Shown here piece after piece: positions 24,027 to 37,629 of a stretch of DNA of 64,000 bases (its first letter is position 1; every line of letters begins with the position of its first letter). The DNA lies in NCBI GenBank assembly GCA_032207245.1, contig CM063506.1, forward strand, positions 22,706,175 through 22,770,174, written 5' to 3'. Source of the DNA: Pardosa pseudoannulata (Eukaryota > Arthropoda > Arachnida > Araneae > Lycosidae). The notes under the pieces were generated by a model, which saw nothing but the letters and a program-made list of their open reading frames with translations, made no database searches and was not told the origin of the DNA. The position numbers and the translations under genes are program-made.

Positions 24027-24554
24027 TGTATCAAGTTAATTATTGTTATGGAATTTTTAAATTCTAAACTTTTAATATCGAAAATTTAGAGTACATATAT
24101 CACAATATACTTCATTGATCCCAATTTATCAATGAGCAAGATCTGATTATAAAATTAAATTTTTATTGGGACCTTGCTCGAGATTACTAGGTTTATGTAT
24201 TCTTAATGTATAAACCTAGTAGTTTCAATGAAACCTAGATATTTTATGAAACATATAAGGGACAAAAATAAACCTGAAAAGTAGTTTTAATTTTATTTTT
24301 AAACTCTTGTTAAAGCTAATTTTTGTCCACTTTTTTTTTACTCGTCCTCAAATCCATCAACAGTAATACACCCGGAACCTTGCTACTGCTAAAAACTTTC
24401 AGCAATAACATGGAAAATACTTGTTTTAATACAAATGTATTTTAATACTTTTAATGCTTTTAATTCTTTAGAATAATTTTAATTCTTTTATTACTTTTAA
24501 TATTTTTAATAATATTTTTATTCTTATCTTATTCCATTTTATACATTTGTATAT
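24027..24554. other. Unannotated AT-rich DNA with a small inverted repeat
   Basis: ACTAGGTTTAT (around 24186) and ATAAACCTAGT (around 24208) form a short hairpin, also present in copy B near 49978-50013. Otherwise nothing recognised. Confidence 0.4.
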
Positions 24555-24668
<114 letters not shown>

Positions 24669-25170
24669 GGGAAAAATAAATTAAATCGGGAAATTAATGA
24701 AGGCATTTTATATAAAACCCTTAAGACACCCCAAGAAAATTCCCAAGGGGTTGTCAAATCTTAAGTCCAGGGCAAAAACTCCGGCGTCCTTTTGCTTTCC
24801 CCTTTTTACCTCCTAACCTAAACTACTGGGGCTACAGCTAACGCCCTCGGAGAAGGAGTCTAACCAATTATAAACTCTACATTGCCCTAGCAGATAATTT
24901 CGGAAATTTCCAAACAAAAAGGAGGTTCACGGTATTGGAGACAGATTTTCCTAGAGATTTTCCCACGGATTGTAACTGAGATGTTGTCCCAGGTGTTGAG
25001 GGCCTGTTACTTATACCTTCATGTTAGCTGACCCCTCAGTTTGTCCTGTCCATTTAATGAAGTGGGAACCCGTTCTCCAACATTCTGTTAATATACGTCT
25101 TTAACTAAAACTGTGTCATTTTTATGGGACATGACTGCAACCTTGCCCATCGAGAAGTCCGTCTTATTAC

Positions 25171-25230
<60 letters not shown>
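25171..25230. repeat. Compound (AT)n(GT)n microsatellite
   Basis: About 8 AT units followed by about 22 GT units. In copy B (50916-51018) both parts are longer. Confidence 0.95.
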
Positions 25231-25232
<2 letters not shown>

Positions 25233-27228
25233 TGAGGCTATTTAGATCAGTAATATAATGGATTAATTAATACGAGAAGCATTGGAAGGAGGAAGCTCCT
25301 TTGTACCCTCCTATCATTTATTTTTTCTATACTCTGCGTAGGAAATAAAGTTTTTAATCGACCGTGTCACTTCAACGACAGATAACAGTAAATAATAAAT
25401 CCATTGCAAAAACAATGAATAAAATTTTATTACAGGATTTCTCACTTATTTGCCTAATGCAGATGATTCCAAGACGGACATTGTCATTAATATATGTTTA
25501 TATGCATATTATTTGATATATATAATAATATATATACATGAATACATGTGTGTAAATGTAATTATTCCGTGCCAATAAATTTGCTAATTTGCGAAAGTGA
25601 CTTCTGATTATTGCCACCTTGCTAATTTCCCGTGTTGAAGCGGAAGAATGCGTTTAGAGGCTAATGAGAACCTGATCTTACTTCTGACGTAACTGTTACG
25701 TTAGAATTATATCAGTGACCTGTTGCACCTGGTTTCCATTCAGCGCTTCACGCATTTGTGAACATTCCGTGAAAGGTCGAGTAAAGCGAAAAAGTTCGAT
25801 TTAGTACAACGGTTACCTTTTAACAGTCATTTAAAATGAACATTGTTTTTTAATTGACATTAACCTTTTGTATCACCGTATCGCAGGCCTGAAATGTACT
25901 TGGAAATTCAATGTCATTTCCTTGATGAGCTTTAATAGATGGTCTTGGGGATTTTTTCTACCCTACAAAAATAACAAATCAATACAATTTTTTCGTAGGA
26001 TCCCTATAAATGATAATAATGCTGTGATTAATGCACGAGATGGAGTTTCCAAATGCTAACTGGAGAAGCTGAAGGCATTCTTTTTGATTTAACCACATTT
26101 TAACCCATTCATTGGCCATTTTTTTCTCTTTCGAATTCCTCCCAGTTCTTTTGCGTTCTATTTTAGAGTAGGGATTAAAAGGGAGAAAAGCAGAGAGACG
26201 TGGGGTTTTACCCCTGATTTTAGATTCGAAAACTCCTTACAATTTTCTCGAGACGTAATGAGGGCTTCTGGCTGTAAATTTACTTCGGTATTACTGATCT
26301 ATCATAGCATAGAATGTATCCTGACAGTATATTCCTTAAGTAATCGTTTTCGGGGTTTTATACAAAATCCTTATGCTTATTTACTGATTTAGTTTATTTT
26401 TCTTTACACACATATATATATAAGTTTATTAAATTATTGAGGTATAGAGTTACCCCACATTTCACACACATCTCCCCTCTGCTACAAGTAAATAAAGACA
26501 TTCAGTGAAATCTATATTTTGAAAGTAAATATGTGTAGTCAAATAATTTACAAAAATAATTCATTTGGCTTACCAAAACCCCTGTGATTTTAAGTTAAAA
26601 TTGTTTTACATGTAACATCCTGCAAATATGATGTTTTATAAAAATTTTTGTTGCTATAAGAAAAGATATATTAACAAGTAATTCACTTTAAATTCTGGCT
26701 CACACGGACCCGAGATAAAGGGTAAGCTCTGCATTCCTGGGTGTTAGGAATTCTTAACATGTTGAAGGCGACATCTGTCCCTAGGAATTGGCAGTGGATT
26801 TTTCATTTGAATGCTGGTCCCTAGAAACATTGAACTTTCTAGGGACCAGCATGAACTTGAACTTTCCGTTAAAAAAAACTATTGTCAGTTCCTAGTGGCT
26901 GACGTCCGAGTCAATGTGTTGAAGGACCGTGGTCGAAATTTTCTTTTCGGTAGTACACTTCATGGGTTCGAATACCAATACCGGCATGAGTGTTTGGAGC
27001 CATTTAGAATTAATTTTTGGCCATAAGTTCAATTTTAATTATGTTTCATACCATTCTTTATAAATTTAGGTAAGGTTTAACTTATCTTCTAATTACTTGG
27101 TCTTTCGTTTGCTGTATAACTAAAATAATCAATTTTGACACCATAAAACAGCTATTGGATTGTCCTTTTTTAAATTTTATCACACAATTTTTTAACACAA
27201 CATTTAGGACAAAAGTATATATACATAT
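25231..27228. other. Unannotated DNA; contains a probable SINE-like fragment
   Basis: No gene recognised; short ORFs here are not preserved as such between copies A and B. Around 26920-26990 the words CATGGGTTCGAATACCAATA and CCGGCATGAG resemble the B-box half of the local SINE family; copy B (52670-52735) has GGGTTCGATTCCCCATACC. Confidence 0.35.
26811..26852. repeat. 17-bp perfect inverted repeat, copy A only
   Basis: Left arm ATGCTGGTCCCTAGAAA (26811-26827), 8-nt loop, right arm TTTCTAGGGACCAGCAT (26836-26852). Copy B has only one arm at this place (about 52577-52593). This looks like a template-switch foldback and not a mobile element. Confidence 0.85.
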
Positions 27229-28462
27229 CAGTGGCGTGCGGTAGGTATTCATGCAGGGTGTGCAGAGAACATGGATTTTCCAATAAATCTTTAATTATTG
27301 AGACATCTGAGTTCTCCATTCTGAAACGGGTTATTCATTATGAATATAAATTTAAAGATTACAATAAATAAAATATTTACCTACGAGTAGTCGAGTTATA
27401 ACTATAAAAACAGCTAAACTTATGAGAATACTACTAGCACTGAAGCAAAAATCATGTCTTTTGTTATATGGTGTCATATCGGCGTTGAAAAAGCAACGCT
27501 TCGGGCTTTTACGAAAAACTTATATATTCAGAAAGCATAGCACCTCATGGCGACCGCCGCTGAGGTGCCGACAAACCGAAAGTCTATTCCACATGCAGAG
27601 GATTTCGCTGCACGTTGGAACAATAGAGCATACTGTTTCTCGATCGGTCAGTGGATTAAATTATATTTATTAATTGTTTTTAACATTTGGAAAGCATATA
27701 TTCTGCGAAAAACATCTTGACAATTTTTAAAAACAAAATCAGGGATATTGTGTTACATAATATAACTTATATAATGTCTGTAAGACACAATGAATGGTAA
27801 AATTTGGACTGTTCTGTTAAAATTCGTTTCTTTAAAACAAAACAACATTGTTCAACATTTCAGCTAATCATTTCAATAAATATAATACATCACCGAAATT
27901 AATTTACCACACTAAAACATTTTACTTTATATTGATGAAATACTTCTTTTATATTTCCATGAAAACAAAATCTTACAATATGTAAATTTAAACATTAACC
28001 GTCTGCAAAATCGTATGGTCAGTTAATCAGTTAAAAACCAAAAGCGCTTCAGCCCGTAAGTCTCCGCTCTAATACAACACTTAATAAACCGTCCTTCGGA
28101 TAATTCTGAATGCCAAGTGCAGAAAAAATAGCTGCACTTGCCTCAGTGCCATAGTATGCTGTTCTTCTCCAGTAGTCCATACATATAAAAAAGCGTGATT
28201 TTCAATTTAGTGCGCAGTGCGTACACATCAAAACTTCCTATGTTCGTTTGCTTTTGAACGCGCTACGTGATGCAGCACCTAGTACCGCACGCACTGCGAG
28301 AATACAAGCAAGCAAATCAACATAATATTTGAATATATTATAAATAATATTTATTATATACCATATAAAGATAGGTAGACATAGGGGAAGAAAATTATTG
28401 TCCCTCATAGTTTTACCAGGATGTGCAGTGCACACCCTGCACATATGGAAAGCACGCCACTG
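27229..28462. mobile_element. hAT element, non-autonomous (1,234 bp)
   Basis: Left end CAGTGGCGTGCGGTAGG, right end on the minus strand CAGTGGCGTGCTTTCC, giving an 11-bp perfect terminal inverted repeat extended by a shared inner GCAGGGTGTGCA. Exact 8-bp target duplication ATACATAT at 27221-27228 and 28463-28470. It holds small ORFs (83 aa at 27422-27673; 76 aa minus strand at 28238-28468) with no recognised transposase motif. Copy B has it at 52968-54197, so it predates the A/B split. Confidence 0.9.
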
Positions 28463-28470
28463 ATACATAT

Positions 28471-28900
28471 AGAAAAACTATTCTGCAGTTCGATTTGAAC
28501 AGTATACTGTCATTTCTACAATAGGACTTTTGTTCTTCTATTCGAAACACAAACTCCAGTGATACAATTCGAAAACCACGTGACACAATTTCAAAATTCA
28601 ACGTCTCGTGACTATTTAATTGGAAGCAATTTAGACCTCGAGTTTCAAAAAGAGTTTTACAGTTAGTTCTCCCTAAACTAACCACCACCTGTTTCTGTCT
28701 GATTCTCCACCTGTCGGTGGTGACCCTTCGACAAGGCTCGACTTAGGCAGTCAGAAAACAGACTGTGTTGCATTTTCTTCTATTTACAACCACATATCTT
28801 TGTTTTCCAGTTTGTTAATTATAAAATCCAAATAAAGAAGTAGATTTATTGGGGAGGATGATCTTCGTTGTTCTTTGTTATGACTATCACGAGAATTTCT
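28471..28900. other. Unannotated DNA up to the sequence gap
   Basis: No gene recognised. Identical in order to 54206-54633 in copy B. Sequence stops at GAGAATTTCT where the N run starts. Confidence 0.5.
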
Positions 28901-29000
28901 NNNNNNNNNNNNNNNNNNNNNNNNNNNNNNNNNNNNNNNNNNNNNNNNNNNNNNNNNNNNNNNNNNNNNNNNNNNNNNNNNNNNNNNNNNNNNNNNNNNN
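28901..29000. other. Assembly gap, 100 N
   Basis: Exactly 100 N, the conventional placeholder for a gap of unknown size. It lies where copy A is cut; the corresponding base in copy B is 54633/54634 in uninterrupted sequence. Confidence 0.99.
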
Positions 29001-29590
29001 ATATTCCTTACGGGGCCATTTTCGGGGTTATATACAAAATACCTACATTAGTTTCTGAAGCAATAAGTTACATTCAGTTCAGCTTTTTTATACCTCTTCC
29101 CGTGAGCCAACGTCAAAGACATATCAAAACAGGACCGGTTTGAACTAGTAAGAAACTTCGGACTTCTCCCAACCAACAGAAGAGCCCGTTGGTTTGGCGG
29201 GATTCTGACTCCTCCGTTCTTACTGGGCCTTTTTTTTCTCCGCGAGGCAGTCAGATTTTTTTAGAGGACAAGGTTGTTACCAGAGGACAGAACAGCGTGA
29301 AAGCTGCTGGTATCCACTGCTTGCTGGATAGACATTTTGGAGCGATACGAGAAAAAGGAAAAGCGACGCCATTTTTTAGGGCCAACGCCGAGTCGAGAGG
29401 AGTCTTCGATATCTACAAATGATAAGTTGTATTCCAATTGTATTCTTTAGGCATTTAATTATATAAAATCATTTAATCAAGACATATTTGTCCATGTGTT
29501 TTTAATGAGTTTTAATTTCTTATTCTTAAACACTAAATCAACGTAACATTATTTTACAGTTTCCCAATTTAGTTTACTTTTCCTTACACA
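29001..29590. other. Post-gap unique block with diverged fragments of the A/B segment
   Basis: 29001-29050 (TATTCCTTACGGGG, then TTTTCGGGGTT, TATACAAAATACC) resembles 26330-26375, and 29563-29600 (AATTTAGTTTACTTTTCCTT) resembles 26385-26405. Between them is about 510 bp of GC-richer sequence with a 77-aa ORF (29189-29422) that I do not recognise. It is either an insertion into a third diverged copy or unrelated DNA. Confidence 0.35.
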
Positions 29591-29599
29591 CACACACAT

Positions 29600-32500
29600 A
29601 TGTATACACATATTACTTTGACGAAAACATATTTCTTCTAAATAAGTCTCAATAATATATATACTCAAGATATTTATTATTAACAATCTTTTTTAAATAC
29701 TTTAACAACAATTATAAATAACCTAAGAAACCATTTAAGATAAAAATGGCTGAACTAGAGAATATTTCAATCTGTACATTAAAATTACTCTAATGAAAAC
29801 AATTTTTTTTATAAATAACTTTAAATTAATGTATTACAAAAATTATGTAATTTCACCATCATTTTAAGATAAAAATGGCTGAACTAGAAATATTTAACAA
29901 TCTGTAATTAAATTACTCTAATGAAAACAATTTTTTCTTATAAATAACTTTAAATTAACAGTTTATAAGAATAATTGGTAATGTTTATCATTTTAAGATA
30001 AAAATGGCTGAACTAGAGACTATACTAGAGACTACTTACTTTAACGGAAAACAATTGTTTCTATAAATAATTTTTAAATTAACAGTTTATAAAAATAATT
30101 GGTAATGCCTAACATTTTTGGAAGATAAAAATGGCTGAACTAGAACTACTTTACTTTAACGGAAAACAATTGTTCTTATAAATAATTTTAAATTAACAGT
30201 TTATAAAATAATTGGTAATGCCTAAAATTTTTGGAAGATAAAAATGCTGAACTAGAGACTATACTAGAGACTACTTACTTTAACGGAAAACAATTGTTCT
30301 TATAAATAATTTTAAATTAACAGTTTATAAAAATAATTGGTAATTTCTACCATCATTTTAAGATAAAAATGGCTGAACCAGAGAATATTTAACAGCCTTA
30401 CATTAAATTACTTTATGAAAACAATTCTTTGTTCTTAAAATAATTTAAATTAATTTTATAAAAATTTGGTAATGTCCACCAACTTAAGATAAAAAAATGG
30501 TTGAACTGGAGAACATTTAACAATCTACATTAAATTACTTTAACGGAAACAATTTCTTATAAATAACTTTCTTAATAGTTTATAAAAATAATTGGTAATT
30601 TCCACCATCATTGGAAGATAAAAATGGCTGAACTAGAGACTATAACTAGAGACTACTTACTTTAACGGAAACAATTTTTCTTATAAATAACTTTAAATTA
30701 ACAGTTTATAAAAATAATTGGTAATGGCCTATCATTTTTGGAAGATAAAAATGGCTGAACTAGAGAATATTTAACAATCTGTAATTAAATTACTTTAACG
30801 AAAACAATTCTTTCGTATAAATAATTTAAATTAACAGTTTATAAAAATAATTGTAATGTCTACCAAATATTTTAAGATAAAAATGGCTGAACTAGGGAAT
30901 ATTTAACAATCTTTGAATTAAATTACTTTTGATGAAAACAATTCTTTGTTCTAAATAATTCTAGCATAATAATTTATATAAAATATTTGTAATGTCCACC
31001 AATACCTGAAGGTAAATAAAAATGGCTTGGACTGAGAACATTTTTAACAATCTTACATTAAATTACTTTAATGAAAACAATTCTTTCTTATAAAAATCTT
31101 TAAATTGATAGTTTATAAAAATAATTTGTAATTTCCACCATCACCTTAAGATAAAAATGGCTGAATTAGAGAATATTTATACAATTTGTACATTAAATTA
31201 CTCTAACGGAAACAATTCTTTTTTTTAAATAACTTTAAATTAACAGGTTATAAAAATAATTGGTAATATCTATCATCATTTTAAGATAAAAATGACTGAA
31301 CTAGAGAATATTTAACAATCTGTGAATTAAATTACTTTGACGAAAACAATTCTTTGTTCTAAATAAGTCTAGCTTAATAATTTATATAAACAGTCTGCAA
31401 TGTCCACCAATACCTGAAGATAAATAAAAATGGCTGGATTGGAGAACATTTAACAATCTTACATTAAAATACTTTTACAACAATTATTTCTTATAAATAA
31501 CTTTTAGTTGGTAGTTTATAAAATATATTTGTAATTTCCATCATCACCTAAAGATATAAATGGCTAAACTAGAGAATATTTTAACAATCTGTACATTAAA
31601 TTATTTTAACGGAAACAATTCTTTAATATATATATATAACTTTAAATTAACAGTTTATAAGAATAATTGGTAATGTCTACCATCATTTTAAGATAAAAAT
31701 TGGTGAACTAAAGAATATTTAACAATCTATGCATTAAATTACTTTAACAGAAACAATTTTTTTTTTATAAAAAATTTTTAAAGTAACAGTTTATAAAAAT
31801 AATTGGTAATGTCTACCATCATTTTAAGATAAAAATTGGTGAACTAAAGAATATTTAACAATCTATGCATTAAAGTACTTTGACGAAAACAATTCTTTGT
31901 TCTGTATAAGTCTAGCTTAATAACATATATAAACAGTTTGTAATGTCCACCAATAACTGAAGATAAATAAAAATGGCTAGACTGGAGAACATTTAACAAA
32001 CTTGCATTAAATTACTTTAACGAAAACATTCTTTCTTATAAATCGCTTTTACTTAATAGTTTATAAAAATTATTTGTAATGTCCACCATCAACTTAAAAT
32101 AAAAATAGCTGAACTAGAAAATATTTAACAATCTGTAAATTAAATTACTTTCACGGAAACAATTATTTTTTATAAATTATAAATTAACATTTTATAAAAA
32201 TAATTGGTAATGTTTATCATTTTAAGATAAAATAGTTAACAATCTGTACATTAAATTATTTTAACGGAAACAATTCTTTAATATATATATATAACTTTAA
32301 ATTAACAGTTTATAAGAATAATTGGTAATGTCTACCATCATTTTAAGATAAAAATTGGTGAACTAAAGAATATTTAACAATCTATGCATTAAATTACTTT
32401 GACGAAAACAATTCTTTGTTCTGAAAAAGTCTATTTTAATAATTTATGTAAACAGTTTGTAATGTCCACCAATACATGAAGATAAATAAAAATGGCTGTA

Positions 32501-34690
32501 CTGGAGAACATTTAACAATCTTACATTAAATTACTCTAACGAAACAATTCTTTCTTATAAATATCTTTTACTTAATAGTTTATAAAAATTATTTGTAATT
32601 TCCACCATCACCTTAAGATAAAAATGGTGGAACTAGAGAATATTTTACAATCTGTACATAAATTACTCTAACGGAAACAATTCTTTCTTTTAAATAACTT
32701 TAAATTAGCAGGTAATAAAAATAATTGGTAATGTCTATCATCATTTTTAGATAAAAATGGCTGAACTAGAAAATATTTAATAACATGTACATTGAATTAC
32801 TTTAACGGAAACAATTCTTTCGTAACTTTAAATTAACAGTTTTATAAAAATAATTGGTAATGTCTACCATCATTTTAAGATAAAAATTGGTGAACTAAAG
32901 AATATTTAACAATCTATGCATTAAATTACTTTGACAAAAAACCATTCTTTCATCAAATAAGTCTAGCTTAATAATTTATATAAACAGTCTGCAATGTCCA
33001 CCAATACCTGAAGATAAATAAAAATGGCTGGATTGGAGAACATTTAACAATCTTACATTAAAATACTTTTACAACAATTATTTCTTATAAATAACTTTTA
33101 GTTGGTAGTTTATAAAATATATTTGTAATTTCCATCATCACCTAAAGATAAATACTGAAATAGAGAATATTTTAACAATCTTACATTAAATTACTTAACG
33201 GAAAACAATTTTTCTTTTAAAAAACTTTAAATTGAATTATAAAAATAATTTTAATGTTTTCATTTTTAAGATAAAATGGTGGAACTAGAGAATTTAACAA
33301 TCTGTACATTAAATTACTTAATGAAAAACAATGTTTTATAAAAAATTTTAAATTCAGTTTTAAAAATAATTGGTAATTCTACCATCATTTTAAGATAAAA
33401 TAGCTGAACTAGAAATATTTAACAATCTGTAATTAAATTACTTTGAAGAAAACAATTCTTTGTTCGTATAAGTCTATTTAATAATTTATATAACAGTTTG
33501 TAATGTCCACCAATATCTGAAGATAAATAAAAAGGCTGACTAGAGAACATTTAAAATCTTAAATTAAATTACTTAACGAAAAAATTCTTTTCTTATAATC
33601 GCTTTTAATAATAGTTTATAAAAATTATTTGTAATTTCCACCATAATAATAAAATAAAAATGCTGAAATAGACATTTAACAATCTGTACATTAATTACTT
33701 TAAGGAATTTTTTTTATAAAAAATTATAAATTAACATTAAAAAATAATTGTTGTTTAACATTATTTTAAGATAAAAATGTGAACATTTTACAATCTGTAC
33801 ATTAAATTACTTTAACGAAACAATCTTCGTATAAATAACTTTAAATTAACAGTATAAGAATAATTGGTAATGTCTACCATTATTAAGATAAAACTGAACT
33901 AGAGAATATTATTATCTGTCATTAAATTACTTTGAAAAGCTTTGTTTCTTAAAGTATCTTAATAAAATTTGTAATGTCCACAATACCTGAAGAAATAAAA
34001 ATGGCTGAACTGGACATTTAACATCTTACATTAAATTACTTTAACGAAAACAATTCTTTTCTTATAAATAACTTACTTGATATTTTATAAAAATTATTTG
34101 TAATATCCACCATCACCATAAAATAAAAAATGGCAGAACTAGAAATATTTTATAAATCTGTACATTAATTAATCTAACGGAAACAATTCTTTCTTTTAAA
34201 TAACTTTAAATTAGCAGTTATATAAATAATTTGTAATGTCCATCATCATTTAGATAAAAATGGCTGACTAGAGATATTCACAATATGTACTTTGAATTAC
34301 TTTAACGGAAAGAATTCTTTCGTAACTTTAACAGTTATAAAAAATAATTGGTAATTTTACCATTTTAAGTAAAATGGAGAACTACAGAATACTTAACATT
34401 GTGAATTAAATTACTTTGAAAACAATTCTTTGTTCTAAATAAGTGCTTAATAATTTATATAAACAGTTTGTAATGTCCACTAATACCTGATGATAATAGA
34501 AATGGCTGGACTGGAGAAAATCTAACAACTTACATTAAATTAATTTAACGAAAACAATTCTTATTAAAAATAGTTTTACTTATTAGTTTATAAAAATTAT
34601 TTGTATTGTCATCATCATTAAAATAAATAAATAGTGTGGACTGGAGAATTTATAATCTTACATTAAAATAATTTTAACGAAACTTTCTTC
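29600..34690. repeat. AT-rich satellite array, copy B
   Basis: Same ~133-bp satellite as 1-3000, with about 38 monomers. The marker monomer (CTTTGTTCT class) recurs near 30428, 30944, 31353, 31894, 32415, 32947, 33460, 33941 and 34430, mostly 510-540 bp apart with one 409-bp step. A local variant with repeated ACTAGAGACTA lies at 30010-30270. Monomers from about 33150 to 34690 carry many 1-5-bp deletions. Confidence 0.93.
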
Positions 34691-35309
34691 TAAATATTCG
34701 ACGAAATGGTTTGATTAATGAATTTGAGGAACGTTGACTATAACTTTAATGAAGAAGTTGAGCTAAACACCATTAACTTCCCTTCTCCTCAAATCACCGT
34801 ATAGACTTCTCTAGTGGTGCAGCTTTCCCGTGATCCTTATATATGTCTAATTACCATGAATTCTTATGCAAGTCATACCTTATGGTAGTCACTGATAAGG
34901 AGAGATAGGGAATCCTCGAGACATTTCGAGTCAAGTTTGGGGTGAAATATCACTCACGTAATGACCACTATAAGGGACGCAACATTAAGTTTACTTTCCG
35001 GGGAACGTCTCGAAGCACTGATCTCAAATGACGATTGAATTCAGCCGTATGCCTTATAAATTCATAAATACCGTTCAGAAGAAAGAGTAAATACATAATA
35101 GTTCGTTGGTTCGAAAAATATATTACTGATTACACTTTTGCGTGTTGTCCCCAGATAATATTGACCGATTGTATATCTCTTAATGTGGATATGTAACTGC
35201 CATATTGAATTTTTTCTTGTTTAATGTTAACTTATTGAGAAAATGCAATTCCGTTTGGTTGGCTCAAATTTTCAAAATTTTTATTTAAATTGCACATATG
35301 ATAGAGTGA

Positions 35310-35991
35310 ATGTGGAGAAAACAAAATATATGTATTGTGGTAAGATAGAAAAAACCATCCCCAAATTCTTTGAAATAGATTCTTTTAAATTTGAATCTGT
35401 AAAAAATTTTACCTACCTAGGATCAGAAATAAACTGCCAAAATGACATAAATCCTGAAATTAGAAAAGAATTACTGCCGCCAATAGCTGTTTTTTTGGTT
35501 AAAGATCACTACTGAAATCCTACTTCATAAAAAGAAACACAAATATATTACTGTATAAGGTATTGATCAAGTCAGTTTTGACTTATGTCTCGGAGACTTG
35601 GACCCTAACAAGAAAGAAGATTGAAAAGAAAAGATGTTGGCAACCTTCGAAGAAGATCCTGCGAACCATCTTTGGTGCTGTCTTTGAAAATAACAACTGG
35701 AGAAAAAGATATAATTTTGAATTATATAGATCTTTAACAGTGATGATGTTATCAATCTATAAAGCTGAATAGAATGAGATGGGCAGAATATAATGAGAAT
35801 GACCCAGAACGAACAATTTGAGGGTTTTTAATGCACCTTCCAATAAAAGACCAAAAGGAAGGCCTAGAAAGGTGGAAAGAATGTGTGGATGAAGATTTTG
35901 CCATCTTAAGTAAAGAACTGGAGATCAATTGCAGAAGGGCAGATTGGGAAAAGTCTAAGGAAGGCCCAGGCCCCTTGTGTCAATGCCTGTG
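35310..35991 (+). pseudogene. LINE reverse transcriptase remnant, copy B
   Basis: Counterpart of 3628-4344, with target duplication ATGATAGAGTGA at 35298-35309 and 35992-36003. The LINE is 35 bp shorter through many separate small deletions (for example in the region encoding RWAGHVMRM, and in the NWRSIAGRRANW block). The reading frame is broken many times. EKTKYM, FTYLGSEI and VLTYVSETWTLTRK remain readable. Confidence 0.8.
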
Positions 35992-36003
35992 ATGATAGAG
36001 TGA

Positions 36004-37629
36004 GAAATTCTATAGCATGCTATTTTTCTCTTTAAATAAAAATTAAGAAAAATATATTAAATTTTAAATTATTTATTAGATTTTGATATACTTATTTTTT
36101 AACGCATTTAAGAACACATAATAGACATAAATTCTAAAAAAAAAGGGAAAATAGCATTGTAGAGAATCTGTTGCTCTAACACATGGTCTAGGTTTTTCTT
36201 AAAATTATTAAGAGAATTCTTTAAAGAAACTCTTTAAAAGAATTCTTAAAATACAACCAACCAGATTATTCTAATTTTCCCAAAGGTTAAATTGGGATTA
36301 ATAGATTCTACTGTTGCTATTGTGGTTAACATTTTCGCAGGAAACGGCTTAAAGCTGATTCCGAAAAGCTACGAACATCTATACAAAGGGTACGTTTCGC
36401 AGCGGAATTGTACCGAGAGCAGCGGCTACATTCAGCCATCGTTCGTATAATTATTAATGATCAATAATCCAATTATTGTATACCAATCTTCAGAGATATA
36501 CTGTAATAAGCAACTGGACAAAAATATTTTATCAAAGTAAATTTTAATTTTTACAATAAACTCAGACAAAGCTAGACGATTATCAAATTAAAATTTTATT
36601 TGAAGAAATATCTGCCTACGTATTGTTAATCGTAAATGTATTTTGGTTTTATATTGTGTAATTCAATGCACTGGCAAGAAAATAAATATTGGCTCCTTAC
36701 ATGGTTTTAGGTCACTAATTTTTAGCATTTAAAGATGTATCCAAATATTATTACGATTGGTGTTATGTTTGGCGACTTGTCACTAGAACCTTCGAGAACA
36801 TTCCAGTCTTTTGAAAGCTATATAAGGCTGCGGATTCAGCTTTTAAGGAGTCAGTCAGTCACTTAAAAAATTGTTTGTGTACACACGTCATGGTGTGAGA
36901 GAGTTTTGTATTGTCGCCAACCTATGTTTCTCGCCATTGGCTGTTTTACAAAGTTGTTTTACACGTTTACACGTTTTTATTTGAAAACATAAAACTGTTA
37001 CTCTGCTGTCCTATATTGAAAACTACTCAATCCGCGAACTTACACTTGGGCAATTCTTTACAGTATATTCTAGTAACCAATTTTCGAGCAATGATACCAA
37101 CAACAAAAGAACAGTCGTTTATTGATGTCTACTAACACATAAATAAACAGATTTAATGGTTTTTGTATTTTTTTCAAATTTTTATTTTGTTACAATATCA
37201 ATACAAAAAATTCCATAAGTTTTTATCACATGACGAAAATCGTGTTTAAATTTGTAGATTTGATTATGTGAATTTGTGCAGCGATAACATTTCCTTGGCA
37301 TTTAAAAATTCCTCATAATAAAAACTCCTTATCTGTTTATTAATATAGATATTAACTGTATGTTTAGACTTATATTTTCGAAAGGGGTTAGCGTTTGTAG
37401 ATCGTATCTCACTTCCCATGTATATACTTAACTGTTGATACTTAAAATGTTGTACACTTTCAAAAATAAAATTATTAATTTTCAAAGGAGATTTGACATA
37501 ATTTTGTTTAAGCCAAAATTTTGTTTTTTTTTAATAAAATTCTTAGACTTATCCTTTAGTGGCATATATTTGTAGACAGTAAATGGCTTTGCACATGTGT
37601 CACTTATTTGTACTTAGCAAAATAGTAAC
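36004..37629. other. Strongly eroded region of copy B
   Basis: Corresponds to about 4357-8740 of copy A without the 600-bp insertion and the tandem duplication. It keeps a decayed SINE (36330-36450), the left part of the second LINE (minus strand, 37430-37500, NNFIFESVQHFKY) and nothing of the Helitron found at 7727 in A. No intact gene. Confidence 0.6.

Noticed and set aside
27422..27673. 83-aa ORF kept in both copies (also 53161-53412)
   Set aside because: It lies inside the 1.23-kb non-autonomous hAT element; changes between copies include many replacements, and no domain is recognisable.
28849..29143. ORFs crossing the N gap
   Set aside because: They exist only by translating N as X across sequence that is not known to be contiguous.
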